Part shown: one piece after another, positions 53,369 to 62,799 of the stretch | Layout: each line of letters starts with the position of its first letter | How positions within the stretch are numbered: position 1 is the stretch's first letter | Assembly: GCA_036399495.1 (NCBI GenBank) | Contig: DASWMZ010000159.1 | Span: 70,613-134,612, forward strand | Length of the DNA stretch: 64,000 nucleotides | Reading direction: 5' to 3' | Source: Paradesertivirga sp036399495 | GTDB lineage: Bacteria; Bacteroidota; Bacteroidia; Sphingobacteriales; Sphingobacteriaceae | Position numbers and translations under genes: made by a program | The notes under the pieces: generated by a model | Told to the model about the DNA's origin: nothing | Database searches by the model: none | What the model saw: only the letters and a program-made list of their open reading frames with translations

Positions 53369-54018
53369 TCAGATCCTGGCTTTTTGGATTATTACTACTC
53401 ACAGCTTTCTCTTCGGCAACAGCACCCACCTATAAATTGGGTAAGTTGAAATATAACGGAGGTGGGGATTGGTATGCCAATCGTACGGCACTTGTAAATC
53501 TAATACAGTTTTGCAATAAAAATCTTGGAACTAATCTTCACAGAGAAGAAGCGATTGTAGAAGTTGGCAGTTCCGACTTATTTAATTTTCCGTTCGTATA
53601 CATGACCGGCCATGGAAACGTGTTATTTTCTGATCAGGAAGCTAAAAACCTGCGCAACTATTTAACTGGTGGAGGCTTTCTTCATATTGATGATAATTAC
53701 GGTATGGACAAATTCGTCAGGCCACAAATGAAAAAAGTTTTTCCTGAACTGGCATTTATTGAATTGCCATCCAATCATCCTATCTATCAGCAAAAGTTTA
53801 AAATGCCGGGGCTCCCTAAAATTCATGAGCATGATGCGAAACGACAACAAGGCCTGGCGTTAATTTATAAAGGGCGGGTTGTATGTTATTACAGCTATGA
53901 AACTGATTTAGGTAACGGATGGGAGGATGCCGGAACATATGCTAAAGATTCTCCTGAAGCCAGGGAAAAGGCCCTAAAAATGGGAGCAAACCTTGTTCAA
54001 TATGCTTTAACTCAATAG
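53365..54018 (+). CDS. DUF4159-domain exported protein
   Basis: A 217-residue protein with a signal peptide (about 1-20) and a DUF4159 domain. Visible segments are LKYNGGGDWYANRTAL, VYMTGHGNVLFSDQEAKNL, GGFLHIDDNYGMDKFVR and a C-terminal DLGNGWEDAGTY. The glutamine-amidotransferase-like fold assigned to this domain has no known enzyme activity. It is translationally coupled to rsmE and 2 bases from the biotin-protein gene; its job is unknown. Confidence 0.88.
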   Translation: MIRSWLFGLLLLTAFSSATAPTYKLGKLKYNGGGDWYANRTALVNLIQFCNKNLGTNLHREEAIVEVGSSDLFNFPFVYMTGHGNVLFSDQEAKNLRNYLTGGGFLHIDDNYGMDKFVRPQMKKVFPELAFIELPSNHPIYQQKFKMPGLPKIHEHDAKRQQGLALIYKGRVVCYYSYETDLGNGWEDAGTYAKDSPEAREKALKMGANLVQYALTQ

Positions 54019-54020
54019 AT

Positions 54021-54515
54021 ATGAATACTGTAAAAGTAAACGATAGGCAATTTGAGTTAAAGGAAGAAAACGGCCTGCTGTTTTACAAAGGGCAAGAGAT
54101 AAGTATTGACATCAAAGAGATTGATAAAGATTACTTCCACGCATTGTATAATAACAATTCATACAAAGTAGAACTTATCGATTTTAATCGAACTGAAAAG
54201 TTTTTGGAGTTGAAGATTAATTCCAAGAAGTATTCGATAAAAGTTACAGACCAATATGATGAACTTCTTCATAAACTGGGCTTCGATAAGGCCTTAAGTC
54301 AAAAGATATCAGACCTGAAAGCTCCCATGCCTGGCCTGGTTTTAAAAGTTTTGGTTAAGGAAGGGGATCAAGTTCTTAAGGGTGATAACCTGATTATTCT
54401 GGAGGCTATGAAAATGGAAAATATCATCAAATCTCCAATTGATGGTATAATAAAGAATATGAAGATCCAGGAAGGCGACAAACTTGAAAAGAATCAGGTT
54501 ATGATTGTTTTTTGA
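54021..54515 (+). CDS. Biotin carboxyl carrier protein (acetyl/propionyl-CoA carboxylase type)
   Basis: A 164-residue protein whose C-terminal domain (about 95-164) is a biotinyl domain: APMPGLVLKVLVKEGDQV, then EAMKMEN with the biotin-accepting Lys at about 131. The N-terminal 90 residues have strands resembling the linker of acyl-CoA carboxylase alpha chains. No biotin carboxylase or carboxyltransferase gene is adjacent in this window, so it must serve subunits encoded elsewhere. It ends the rsmE-DUF4159 unit. Confidence 0.88.
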   Translation: MNTVKVNDRQFELKEENGLLFYKGQEISIDIKEIDKDYFHALYNNNSYKVELIDFNRTEKFLELKINSKKYSIKVTDQYDELLHKLGFDKALSQKISDLKAPMPGLVLKVLVKEGDQVLKGDNLIILEAMKMENIIKSPIDGIIKNMKIQEGDKLEKNQVMIVF

Positions 54516-54554
54516 TAGCTGCGAATATTAGCATCGCAATCAAATGCGCCAGAA

Positions 54555-54587
54555 TAAAAAAGGGATATATGACAAGTCATATATCCC
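54555..54587 (-). terminator. Rho-independent terminator of gldJ
   Basis: A perfect 12-bp stem, GGGATATATGAC with GTCATATATCCC, around a 2-base gap and followed on the minus strand by TTTTTTATT. It also stands after the convergent biotin-protein gene and may stop it less efficiently. Confidence 0.9.
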
Positions 54588-54610
54588 AAATATAATTTCT
54601 TAAGGTTAAA

Positions 54611-56221
54611 CTATCTAATCTTTTTAGGAGCTTTAGATGCTGGTTGTTTGAATTGAGGCTTCCCTTTTGAACTTATCTCGGCCGAACCTACCATACTCAT
54701 CGCACATCTAAAACCAATTTCTGCACTGGTTTCTTCTTGCTGCATGTAGCGGCGTGTGCCAGGGTTTAACCAATAAGCTCGGTCATTCCAAGATCCGCCT
54801 TTATAAACTCTCGATCTATCGTTAGTTAAAGTTGTAACTCCGTACAGGTCCTGATTAACAGTATCTGCGTGACCTCTAAAATCCGGGTTGTATGCTTTTC
54901 CAGCAATAGCTGAATTTAGTCCCAAGGTATCTTTAACACCATTGAGCTCAGCCCAGGTTTGTTTTCTTCTTGACGGAGCCGGATCTTTAATTGGCTTACC
55001 GTATTTATCTTTGGCATAAATGCCTTTAGACTTATCTTCTAAACGTTTGTCAACGTATTGGTTACCTCTAAAAGGGTTGAAATCTTCAACATCTTCGAAG
55101 GAAAGTTTACGATACACATCGGCAACCCACTCACTAACATTGCCTGCCATACTATATAACCCAAAATCGTTTGGCATAAAGGCTGCAACCGGCCCGGTTA
55201 TTTCATATTTATCATTTAAATAACCACCTGTACCCATGTTATCACCAGCTCCACGCTTAAAGTTGGCAAGTATTAATCCACGCGTTTTTTTAGAAGCAGA
55301 ACGAACACCCAAGCCATTCCAAGGATAAACCTTCCCATCTTCTATATTTTCATATTCTGTATTGCCTGCTAAAGATAAAGCTGCATATTCCCACTCTGCC
55401 TCAGTTGGCAAACGATAAGGTTGTTTTAATATACCGTCTTCCAATCTAACAGGCCTTACTGGCTTGCCTTTCTTATCCCCGTTGGCAGCAGCACTCGGAT
55501 TAAGATCTGGGATCATTTTTTTACCATCAATGCCTTCACCGCGATATTGCCCGTTAAGGTAAATGTCTGTGTTGAATGGTTCAGCTGGTGCCGATGCGGT
55601 GGCTGCACCAGATTTGCCTTTTCCACCACCGGCTAACGTTTTATAGTCTACAAGACGACCCCCTTCTCTCAATATATTCTCATTTACACGATCTGTACGC
55701 CATTCTGCATAAGCATTTGCCTGTTCCCAACTAATTCCCACCACAGGATAATCCTGAAAAGCAGGATGACGCATATAATTATTAACGTAAGGCTCATTAT
55801 AAGATAATGGTCTTCGCCAAACTAATGTATCCGGCTGCGCATTGTAATAGTATTCCGCATCATCCGGGAAAGTTCTTTTTATCCAATATAGGTATTCCAA
55901 CCAATCTACGTTAGCAACTTCGGTTTCATCCATATAAAAGGATGACACCGTTACGCGACGCCTTAAATTATCATACTCATAAGCTAAATCTTGGTTTAAG
56001 CTCCCGCCCATCACAAAAGTACCACCTTCAATGGCTATCAAACCGGGTCCTGGACCGGGCTTTACCTTCCTTGCAACTGAGAAACCACCATTGTATTTAT
56101 CATTATAGTTCCATCCCGTTTTTGAAGATTTATCAGCAGACTTTTTGCTGTTACAAGCTGTTGTCCCCAGCATCACCAACGTAAATACACCAGTTGTAAA
56201 GATTATAGATATTCTTTTCAT
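54611..56221 (-). CDS. gldJ: Gliding motility lipoprotein GldJ
   Basis: A 536-residue lipoprotein related to GldK/PorK of the type IX secretion system. The signal peptide ends in a lipobox, LGTTAC (Cys about 23). Then comes TGWNYNDKYNGGFSVARK, typical of GldJ, and a formylglycine-generating-enzyme-like domain (about 60-515): AIEGGTFVMGGSLNQ, RLPTEAEWEYAA, YSMAGNVSEWVAD and RVYKGGSWND. GldJ stabilises other Gld proteins and is needed for secretion and gliding in Flavobacterium. I start at ATG 56221; an ATG six codons upstream would lengthen the signal peptide. Confidence 0.92.
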   Translation of the reverse strand: MKRISIIFTTGVFTLVMLGTTACNSKKSADKSSKTGWNYNDKYNGGFSVARKVKPGPGPGLIAIEGGTFVMGGSLNQDLAYEYDNLRRRVTVSSFYMDETEVANVDWLEYLYWIKRTFPDDAEYYYNAQPDTLVWRRPLSYNEPYVNNYMRHPAFQDYPVVGISWEQANAYAEWRTDRVNENILREGGRLVDYKTLAGGGKGKSGAATASAPAEPFNTDIYLNGQYRGEGIDGKKMIPDLNPSAAANGDKKGKPVRPVRLEDGILKQPYRLPTEAEWEYAALSLAGNTEYENIEDGKVYPWNGLGVRSASKKTRGLILANFKRGAGDNMGTGGYLNDKYEITGPVAAFMPNDFGLYSMAGNVSEWVADVYRKLSFEDVEDFNPFRGNQYVDKRLEDKSKGIYAKDKYGKPIKDPAPSRRKQTWAELNGVKDTLGLNSAIAGKAYNPDFRGHADTVNQDLYGVTTLTNDRSRVYKGGSWNDRAYWLNPGTRRYMQQEETSAEIGFRCAMSMVGSAEISSKGKPQFKQPASKAPKKIR

Positions 56222-56428
56222 CGTGAATAAAATGAGCATTAATTTTTAAAATTACTATTAAAAATGAGCTACCAAAAATTGAAAATGATGATATTTCATA
56301 TAAATAGAATAATTTCTACGGTTCTAACGTTAATTAGTTTCATTCGATATATTTTAAAAACATTTTTATATACATCTGTATTTCATTGTAGTTGTTTAAG
56401 TTTGGCGATAATTATATACTTTTAATAA

Positions 56429-57613
56429 ATGACAATTTCTTCGGTTAGATACTTAGCAGCTCTCTTACTACTAATTACCATTGATTGTTACGCTCAGATC
56501 TCTGATGATGACCCAACAGCTACCACAGACGGTAGATCAGGATCCCGACTAATCTTAACAGGTGTTCCGTTTCTGTCAATATCACCAGATGCAAGGTCGG
56601 GTGCTATGGGTGATGTTGGGGCTGCTATATCCCCCGATGCAAATTCAATACACTGGAACCCAGCCAAATTAGCTTTTATGGAGGAGGGTAAGGGTATATC
56701 GTTTTCTTACAGCCCTTGGTTACAACGCTTGGTACCTGATATAAATCTGGCTTATTTATCAGGTTATCACCGCCTCGATGAAAGGAATACAATTGGTGGG
56801 TCATTACGCTATTTTTCCTTAGGGAATATTCAATTAACTGATAATGCAGGAACCGATTATGGTTCATATAACCCCAACGAATTTGCCATTGATGGTACCT
56901 TTGCCCGAAAATTTGGAGAGGATTTTTCTTTGGGTACTGCGGTTAGGTTTATTTACTCAAACTTATTAAACGGACAATTTGCATCTGGTCAGCAGACAAA
57001 GCCAGGAACAGCGTTAGCGGCAGATGTTTCTGCTTTTTACAAAAAAGAAACCGTTTTGTTAAACTCCGATGCACGATTTTCACTCGGATTGAACATATCA
57101 AATATTGGTACCAAGATCAGTTATACAGACAACGCATCAAAAATATTTATTCCCACTAACCTCAAACTTGGTACAGCAACAACGTTTTTAAATGGTCCGG
57201 GAGAATTTACAGTTGCATTAGACATTAATAAATTGCTTGTACCTACCCCTCCGATAAGGGATGTATTAACTGGAGATATTATATCCGGAAAAGACCCTGA
57301 CCGGTCTGTTCCTGCAGGGATTTTCGGATCTTTCGCTGACGCACCTGGTGGTTTTGCAGAAGAATTGCAAGAAATAAACTATTCTCTTGGAATGGAATAC
57401 TGGTATGATAAACAATTTGCTTTACGCACAGGTTTCTTTTATGAAAATCCTGAAAAAGGGAACAGACAGTATTTAACGTTAGGTGCGGGTCTGCGTTACA
57501 ATGTTTTGAATCTTGATTTTGCCTATCTTCTAGCTAGTCAGCAGAAAAGCCCTTTAGCAAACACACTACGCTTTTCACTAGTTTTCAATTTTGGTTCACA
57601 GTCATCTCGCTAA
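56429..57613 (+). CDS. porV: Type IX secretion system outer membrane protein PorV
   Basis: A 394-residue outer membrane beta barrel. A signal peptide (about 1-22, ending YAQ) is followed by TGVPFLSISPDARSGAMGDV (about 43-62), the hallmark of PorV/LptO, and NSIHWNPAKLAF, with alternating strands up to a final LRFSLVFNFG typical of barrel ends. PorV carries cargo from the translocon to the attachment complex with PorU. It is divergent from gldJ; porU is not between them. The stop shares a base with the ispF start. Confidence 0.93.
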   Translation: MTISSVRYLAALLLLITIDCYAQISDDDPTATTDGRSGSRLILTGVPFLSISPDARSGAMGDVGAAISPDANSIHWNPAKLAFMEEGKGISFSYSPWLQRLVPDINLAYLSGYHRLDERNTIGGSLRYFSLGNIQLTDNAGTDYGSYNPNEFAIDGTFARKFGEDFSLGTAVRFIYSNLLNGQFASGQQTKPGTALAADVSAFYKKETVLLNSDARFSLGLNISNIGTKISYTDNASKIFIPTNLKLGTATTFLNGPGEFTVALDINKLLVPTPPIRDVLTGDIISGKDPDRSVPAGIFGSFADAPGGFAEELQEINYSLGMEYWYDKQFALRTGFFYENPEKGNRQYLTLGAGLRYNVLNLDFAYLLASQQKSPLANTLRFSLVFNFGSQSSR

Positions 57614-58104
57614 TGCGGATAAAAGTTGGTTTTGGTTTTGATGTACATCAATTAAAAGAAGGACATCCTTTTATTCTTGGCGGGGTTAACTTAGAACATC
57701 ATGCCGGTGCATTTGGTCATTCAGATGCTGATGTGTTAGTTCATGCCATTTGCGATGCACTGCTAGGAGCTGCGAATTTAAGAGATATAGGTCACCATTT
57801 TTCCAATACAGACGAGCGATGGAAAGGTATCAGCAGTTTAATTCTCCTTAAAGATTGCGTAAGGCTATTAGCTGATAAAGGCTGGCGTGTAGGAAATATT
57901 GACTCGATGGTCTGTCTGGAAGCTCCTAAAATAAATCCTCATGTTAATGCGATGAAAAATCATATTGCTGAAGCAATAGGAATCTCAATGGATGATATTT
58001 CAATTAAAGCGACTACCAACGAAACTATGGGATTTGTAGGCAGGAAAGAAGGAATTGTCGCTTATTCTGTATGTTTGATTGAGTCTATTACAAATCAATC
58101 ATAA
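57613..58104 (+). CDS. ispF: 2-C-methyl-D-erythritol 2,4-cyclodiphosphate synthase
   Basis: A step of the non-mevalonate isoprenoid pathway. The 163-residue protein has zinc ligands in FGFDVHQL (Asp and His, about 8-12) and the substrate loop FGHSDADVLVHAICDALLGAA (about 34-54), DIGHHFSNTD and the C-terminal ATTNETMGFVGRKEG. Overlap with porV suggests co-translation although the roles are unrelated. Confidence 0.96.
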   Translation: MRIKVGFGFDVHQLKEGHPFILGGVNLEHHAGAFGHSDADVLVHAICDALLGAANLRDIGHHFSNTDERWKGISSLILLKDCVRLLADKGWRVGNIDSMVCLEAPKINPHVNAMKNHIAEAIGISMDDISIKATTNETMGFVGRKEGIVAYSVCLIESITNQS

Positions 58105-58137
58105 TGCTATCTTCTACCCTCTTGACAACGTACAAAT

Positions 58138-59712
58138 TTAAAAATCCTGATATAAGTTCCTGAACGAACTTCTCAAGCCAAATGTCATCCAGGTAGTATT
58201 GTCATTCATCAAATTATTTTTTTCTGTTCTGAATACTGCGCCTAACTCAAAACGCAGATTCGTCTTGGGATTCAACAAAAATGATAATCGCGACTCCGAA
58301 AAGAGAAGTGTTGTTTTTACACCCTGACCTATATAAGTTCCTTCCTTTAAAGTAGCTTCTCTATATGTTTCCCTTATATTCTTTCCATAATGTGTATCAG
58401 CAGTTGGATCAAGGCCATATCTTGCAATATTCACCTTGCTACTTAGAGTAAGCCTGTTTATTTCATAGGATATGATTCCTACTGTCTCTTTGAAATTTGC
58501 ACCGTATGGGTGGGCCAATGGCTCATTGTATTGGGTGTAACTCAGAATATCATTACGGCCAGTATAGGTATAAGGTGTAGCCCGGTTATGTTCTATTAAA
58601 TAGCTTAATCCTTTTGCGGCGAACAAATCGGCTCCTCTCAGCCCAATTTGTGCCCCCCATTTATTACGGTAATCCCCTTCCTTTGAAAAAAAACGGCCCG
58701 CGATAAACTCATCCAGCAGGAATTGGCCATACAATGCATTTTTATTAAATATCTCGTACTTGCCAGTAAAACCCATTACAGCGTTGTCAGGAGACCCACT
58801 GAATGCTTCTAAAGGTCGAAGAAATATTATAGGATTGGCGTAGCTCAAATCAAAGCCCCTTTTATTTCCCTCGTCATCATATTGGGCCCAAACGATGGCA
58901 TCAAAAAAACCCAAAGAAAGTCGAGAATTTATGTTCCAATCCAGGTAATGAAAAACGCCACCTTTCTTTCGATAACCTACCTCCTCTGAAAATCGCTTTG
59001 CGCTAGGATCCTGAAAGGCCGTCCACATGGCCATGTACTGTACATTACCCAAGTTTCCTGTCAATTTTAAAAAGGGATAATTGGAACTTACATCTGATAA
59101 AATGAGGGAGCGGTACCCATCACCAATAAAGGTTTTATCCTGGCCGATACTGATATTTAAATATTTAATTGGCGTGTATGAAATAAGGGCAGTTGCATAG
59201 GACCAATCTTTAACCACTGGGTTTTTACTCCCACTCCTGTCGTAGGATTGCCCAGGAACAACTCCAGTTTCATTTACATAATCACGATAATAAGGTGCAA
59301 ATCGTCCCTGGTTTTCGTATCCGCTGGTGTAAAAAGAAAAATTCTTTCCTATTGTTCCACCTATTTGAAAGCCACGAGTGTTTAGCCATGTATTCTCGTT
59401 ACTAGTTTTGCCAATTAAAAAATCCGGAAGTAAGTCTGCATAAGCAGTATAATCTTCTTTTTTAACCTCAATCAGATGCTCTGTAAAAAGCTTCCGCTGC
59501 AGCCAGCTTTGTTTAACGGGAAGAATTGAGTCACGGAAAACGGAATCACCGGAGAGCTTGGAGGCAGTATCAATCTGAAGAAGCGGCTTTAATGAGCTGT
59601 GGATTTTCGTCTTTTTATCATACAGATCGCGCTCAGAAACTGGCTTAACATTTTGTGCGATAATTTCGAGAGAAAACCCCAGAAAGAGGGTAAGAAAGTA
59701 AAAGATCTTCAT
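58138..59712 (-). CDS. Outer membrane beta-barrel protein, RemB/Wzi-like
   Basis: A 524-residue exported protein with a signal peptide (about 1-20, ending IIAQ). The remainder consists of alternating amphipathic strands (for example GFQIGGTIGKNFSFYTSG, YLNISIGQDKTFIGDGYRS, NLRFELGAVFRTE) typical of barrels. It resembles the capsule-assembly Wzi-like group, which in gliding bacteria includes RemB. It lies 2 bases after the CapD-type gene on the same strand, in keeping with a role in surface polysaccharide. Assignment is by resemblance only. Confidence 0.65.
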   Translation of the reverse strand: MKIFYFLTLFLGFSLEIIAQNVKPVSERDLYDKKTKIHSSLKPLLQIDTASKLSGDSVFRDSILPVKQSWLQRKLFTEHLIEVKKEDYTAYADLLPDFLIGKTSNENTWLNTRGFQIGGTIGKNFSFYTSGYENQGRFAPYYRDYVNETGVVPGQSYDRSGSKNPVVKDWSYATALISYTPIKYLNISIGQDKTFIGDGYRSLILSDVSSNYPFLKLTGNLGNVQYMAMWTAFQDPSAKRFSEEVGYRKKGGVFHYLDWNINSRLSLGFFDAIVWAQYDDEGNKRGFDLSYANPIIFLRPLEAFSGSPDNAVMGFTGKYEIFNKNALYGQFLLDEFIAGRFFSKEGDYRNKWGAQIGLRGADLFAAKGLSYLIEHNRATPYTYTGRNDILSYTQYNEPLAHPYGANFKETVGIISYEINRLTLSSKVNIARYGLDPTADTHYGKNIRETYREATLKEGTYIGQGVKTTLLFSESRLSFLLNPKTNLRFELGAVFRTEKNNLMNDNTTWMTFGLRSSFRNLYQDF

Positions 59713-59714
59713 AC

Positions 59715-61661
59715 TTAAGATTCATGTACAAGCTTGGGAATATCCAGATCCTCATACACAGAATTCTTACTTTTAAACTCCGGAACTATCTCCTTCATCT
59801 TTAACACCACTTGCCGGTCTAAATACTGACAACTCAATTGAATAAGTTCTTTAATATGCTTGTTGATAGCTTCAAAATCGTAGACTCTTGTATTGGCGAT
59901 CATTATTTTTTCATGATGCGTAGGGAGAGTGCTTTCATTGTCATTAAGAAGTTCCTCAAATAACTTCTCTCCGGGTCGTAAGCCGGAGAACTCAATAGCA
60001 ATATCCTGATTGGGAATAAGACCAGACAAACGAATCATCTTTTTTGCCAGCTCCAAGATCTTCACCGACCTACCCATATCAAATATATATATCTCTCCAC
60101 CCTCACCCATCGAACCCGCTTCAAGCACCAAACGACATGCCTCCGGGATCGTCATAAAATAACGAGTGATTTCGGGATGGGTAACAGTTATAGGCCCGCC
60201 CTTTTCAATCTGCTCCTTAAACCGTGGAATTACCGAGCCATTTGAGCCCAGCACATTTCCAAAACGAGTAGTAATGAACTTAGTGACCTTTCGTTTAATA
60301 TTTCCATTTAAGTGACTCAATCCATTAGTATATGTTATCCCTCTTTCATTGAATGAATTGAAAAGTGATTGAACATAAATCTCAGCTATCCTTTTGGAAG
60401 CACCCATCACATTTGTAGGATTTACTGCTTTATCGGTAGAGATCATGACAAATTTCTCTACACCATATTTTACGGCAAGATCGGCCAGATTATGTGTACC
60501 CATTACATTTGTTCTCACTGCTTCCGCAGGATTGTGCTCCATCATCGGAACATGCTTATAGGCAGCCGCATGATAAACATAGTGAGGCCGGAATGTATTG
60601 AACAAGGCATCCATCCTACACTGATCCCTTACGTCTCCTATATAAGAATGAAATATATTATCCAGATTCTTATCCTGAAGCTCTAGTTGAAGCTCATGTA
60701 GTGGAGTTTCAGATTGATCATTTAGAATAATCATTTGCGGAGAAAAGGCAGCCAACTGGCGAACAATTTCACTGCCAATAGAACCCGCAGCTCCAGTCAC
60801 TAAAACCCGTTTTCCTTTTAACTGGGATTCAATAATGTCGTTATGAATTTCTATTGGATCTCTTTCGAGAAGATCCTCAATATTTATTTGATGAATTTGT
60901 TGAGTATTAATATGTCCATCAATCCAGCTGGGGACAGGTGGAAGAGTGAGAACCTTAATACCGTTCTCTAAGCAAAAGTCTACTATGTCGTTTTTCCTTT
61001 CGGGCGAAATATTAGCTGTTATTAATAAATCATTAATTGTATCATCAACAATTAGGCTTTTGAATTGCCTTGGATGGAAGATCTTTATACTGTCGATTGA
61101 TTTCCCGGATTTGCGTTCGTCGTCATCAATAAACGCCTGCACACTCATATTCGAGTTCTTATCATGATCTAAGGTCCTTTTCATGGCGATCCCCGTTTCA
61201 CCAGCACCGTAGATAATAATACGACGCTTATCAAGGCTCAGATTTTTTATATATAGAAAAAAGTATTTTACCAATACACGGTAGGTTATTAAAAGCAAAA
61301 AACTACACAGGCCATTGATAACCAGCACCACATTGCTAATGATTATTTCTTCATTGAAAGATAGCAGAACGACATTGGTGACGAAAAGGATAAAATTGGT
61401 TATGAAAATGGAAACCAGTATTCTGAAAGAATCCTGGGCACTAGTATATCTAATAATCCCGGCATAGGTTCTTACATTGTAAAATACAAGGCTGCTGATA
61501 AAGGAAAATATCAGAAGATTTCTACTTAATTCATTTAAATTGATAAGGTTGATGTTAAAGTTGAATCTTATAAAATAAGCAATGCATAATGAGAAAATGC
61601 AAAATAGCAAGTCCAGACAAAAGATTATCCAACGAGGTACGATGTTTATACTTTTAAACAT
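59715..61661 (-). CDS. Membrane-bound nucleotide-sugar 4,6-dehydratase/epimerase (CapD/WbpM type)
   Basis: A 648-residue enzyme of surface polysaccharide synthesis. Four N-terminal membrane helices (about 10-130) are followed by a first nucleotide-binding fold (RRIIIYGAGETGIAMKR, about 145-161) and the catalytic short-chain dehydrogenase domain (about 280-560) with VLVTGAAGSIGSEIVRQL, YHAAAYKHVPMMEHNP and STDKAVNPTNVMGASKR, in which Lys replaces the usual Tyr-x3-Lys pattern as in FlaA1/WbpM. It probably makes a deoxy-keto sugar from UDP-GlcNAc. It leads a two-gene unit with the barrel gene. Confidence 0.9.
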   Translation of the reverse strand: MFKSINIVPRWIIFCLDLLFCIFSLCIAYFIRFNFNINLINLNELSRNLLIFSFISSLVFYNVRTYAGIIRYTSAQDSFRILVSIFITNFILFVTNVVLLSFNEEIIISNVVLVINGLCSFLLLITYRVLVKYFFLYIKNLSLDKRRIIIYGAGETGIAMKRTLDHDKNSNMSVQAFIDDDERKSGKSIDSIKIFHPRQFKSLIVDDTINDLLITANISPERKNDIVDFCLENGIKVLTLPPVPSWIDGHINTQQIHQINIEDLLERDPIEIHNDIIESQLKGKRVLVTGAAGSIGSEIVRQLAAFSPQMIILNDQSETPLHELQLELQDKNLDNIFHSYIGDVRDQCRMDALFNTFRPHYVYHAAAYKHVPMMEHNPAEAVRTNVMGTHNLADLAVKYGVEKFVMISTDKAVNPTNVMGASKRIAEIYVQSLFNSFNERGITYTNGLSHLNGNIKRKVTKFITTRFGNVLGSNGSVIPRFKEQIEKGGPITVTHPEITRYFMTIPEACRLVLEAGSMGEGGEIYIFDMGRSVKILELAKKMIRLSGLIPNQDIAIEFSGLRPGEKLFEELLNDNESTLPTHHEKIMIANTRVYDFEAINKHIKELIQLSCQYLDRQVVLKMKEIVPEFKSKNSVYEDLDIPKLVHES

Positions 61662-62376
61662 TTGGTAATGCGTTTAAAGATAGCAAAGATAAGTTTTCAT
61701 TTCAAAGATTCATTAGATATTTGATTTGTTGGCGGGAGCCCTGTTCGGGCGGTGAATGGGGTTCCGTCAACTAAGCAGGCAGGATTTTATAGGGGTGGCA
61801 GTAAACGCATGCCCGGCACCATGCTTTTCGATTTTAATTAAATCGGCAATGACGATCCCCATTCAGTCATTTCCTGCGCGGGCAAGAATCTCAAGCGCTA
61901 GTCAAGCACTTATACCGGTATATTTTGCTCTGCTGAAGCAAACATAAGGGCGTTTTAAATACTGCTATAGCTACGGTTAATGATGTAGTAAAAGGTATAG
62001 CAATGGAACAGTTATTATTATAGCTGGCTATTCGCCTGATAATTTTATAAAGATAGCAGTTCTAAAGAACATTTGGATTTGTAATAATCCCGGCTAATCA
62101 AATCCCTTTAAAAGTGGTGCCTAATGCCAACGCTACAAAACCGATTAATAAAAGTATGTAGTTATGCTCTGTGATAAGGGGTGCATCTACATAGTGGCCA
62201 ATTATTCCTAAATGCCGCAAATTAATCCAATAATCCAGGTAATTTGCTGAGGGGCCGAGGGTGCTTTCATAAGTTTTATAATTGAAATTTTGTGAAGGTA
62301 AATTGTAAATGTACAATAAAAAACCTTGTAGAAATATCTATAACTTACTAGTCAATTTACAATGGCTTTAATGATG
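61662..62376. other. Long sparse region with a GC-rich patch
   Basis: 715 bases with at most one small, doubtful gene (62098-62316). From about 61736 to 61945 the composition rises well above its AT-rich surroundings, with GC-rich words such as GCCCGGCACC and CTGCGCGGGC. An open frame of 63 codons exists there on the plus strand, but it does not read like a protein and no minus-strand frame is longer. It may be an interspersed element or a decayed gene; I recognise no family. Confidence 0.45.
62098..62316 (-). CDS. Possible small membrane protein
   Basis: A 72-codon frame ending in a hydrophobic segment, YILLLIGFVALALGTTFKGI, that could span a membrane. The first 50 residues are rich in Tyr and Asn and show no motif. 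No ribosome site or neighbour supports it. The true start may lie further in. I recognise no family and it may be chance. Confidence 0.25.
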   Translation of the reverse strand: MYIYNLPSQNFNYKTYESTLGPSANYLDYWINLRHLGIIGHYVDAPLITEHNYILLLIGFVALALGTTFKGI

Positions 62377-62799
62377 TTAACGGTTATTGTTGATAAAATC
62401 GACTAATAAGGTTTTTACCTGATTTATTCCATCGTTGCCATTATTTTCAAGCTGTGTTCGTAAATCGAGGTAACCTTCGATTTGTTCAAATTCAACTTTG
62501 TTGCTTATTTTATAGCCCATGGACCAGTCTTCGAAACTTCGGACAGAAATATCACGGCTTTGAAGAATTATTAAGGCCGTATGTCTCGGGTCAGCTTTTA
62601 TTTTATTAAACACCTTGTAAACGCTTTCTTCTAAACCTTCCAGCACCTGGAGAATATTGCCGTCACAATATATAAGCACTCCAGAAACCCCAATTTGAGA
62701 ATTATTTGTACGGCTTATCTTTAATATATTTCCGAGCTCTTCCTCGGTTAATGCATCTGTGGCACTGCTTAAGTAAACCAGAGTAAATAATTTATCCAT
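62377..62799 (-). CDS. BLUF-domain blue-light photoreceptor
   Basis: A 140-residue protein that is a BLUF flavin domain (about 3-97) plus a short helical tail. The photoactive residues are all at the spacing of AppA: Tyr9 (YLSS), Asn33 (RTNN), Gln51 (LQVLEG), and Trp92/Met94 (WSMGY); the intervals 24, 18 and 41 are identical to AppA Tyr21-Asn45-Gln63-Trp104. There is no output domain, so it must signal by contact with another protein or multimerise. No partner gene is adjacent. Confidence 0.92.
   Translation of the reverse strand: MDKLFTLVYLSSATDALTEEELGNILKISRTNNSQIGVSGVLIYCDGNILQVLEGLEESVYKVFNKIKADPRHTALIILQSRDISVRSFEDWSMGYKISNKVEFEQIEGYLDLRTQLENNGNDGINQVKTLLVDFINNNR

Noticed and set aside
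61756..61947. Plus-strand open frame of 63 codons
   Set aside because: Its residues do not resemble a protein and no ribosome site is visible; the GC-rich composition alone keeps the frame open. The DNA patch is reported as a finding instead.
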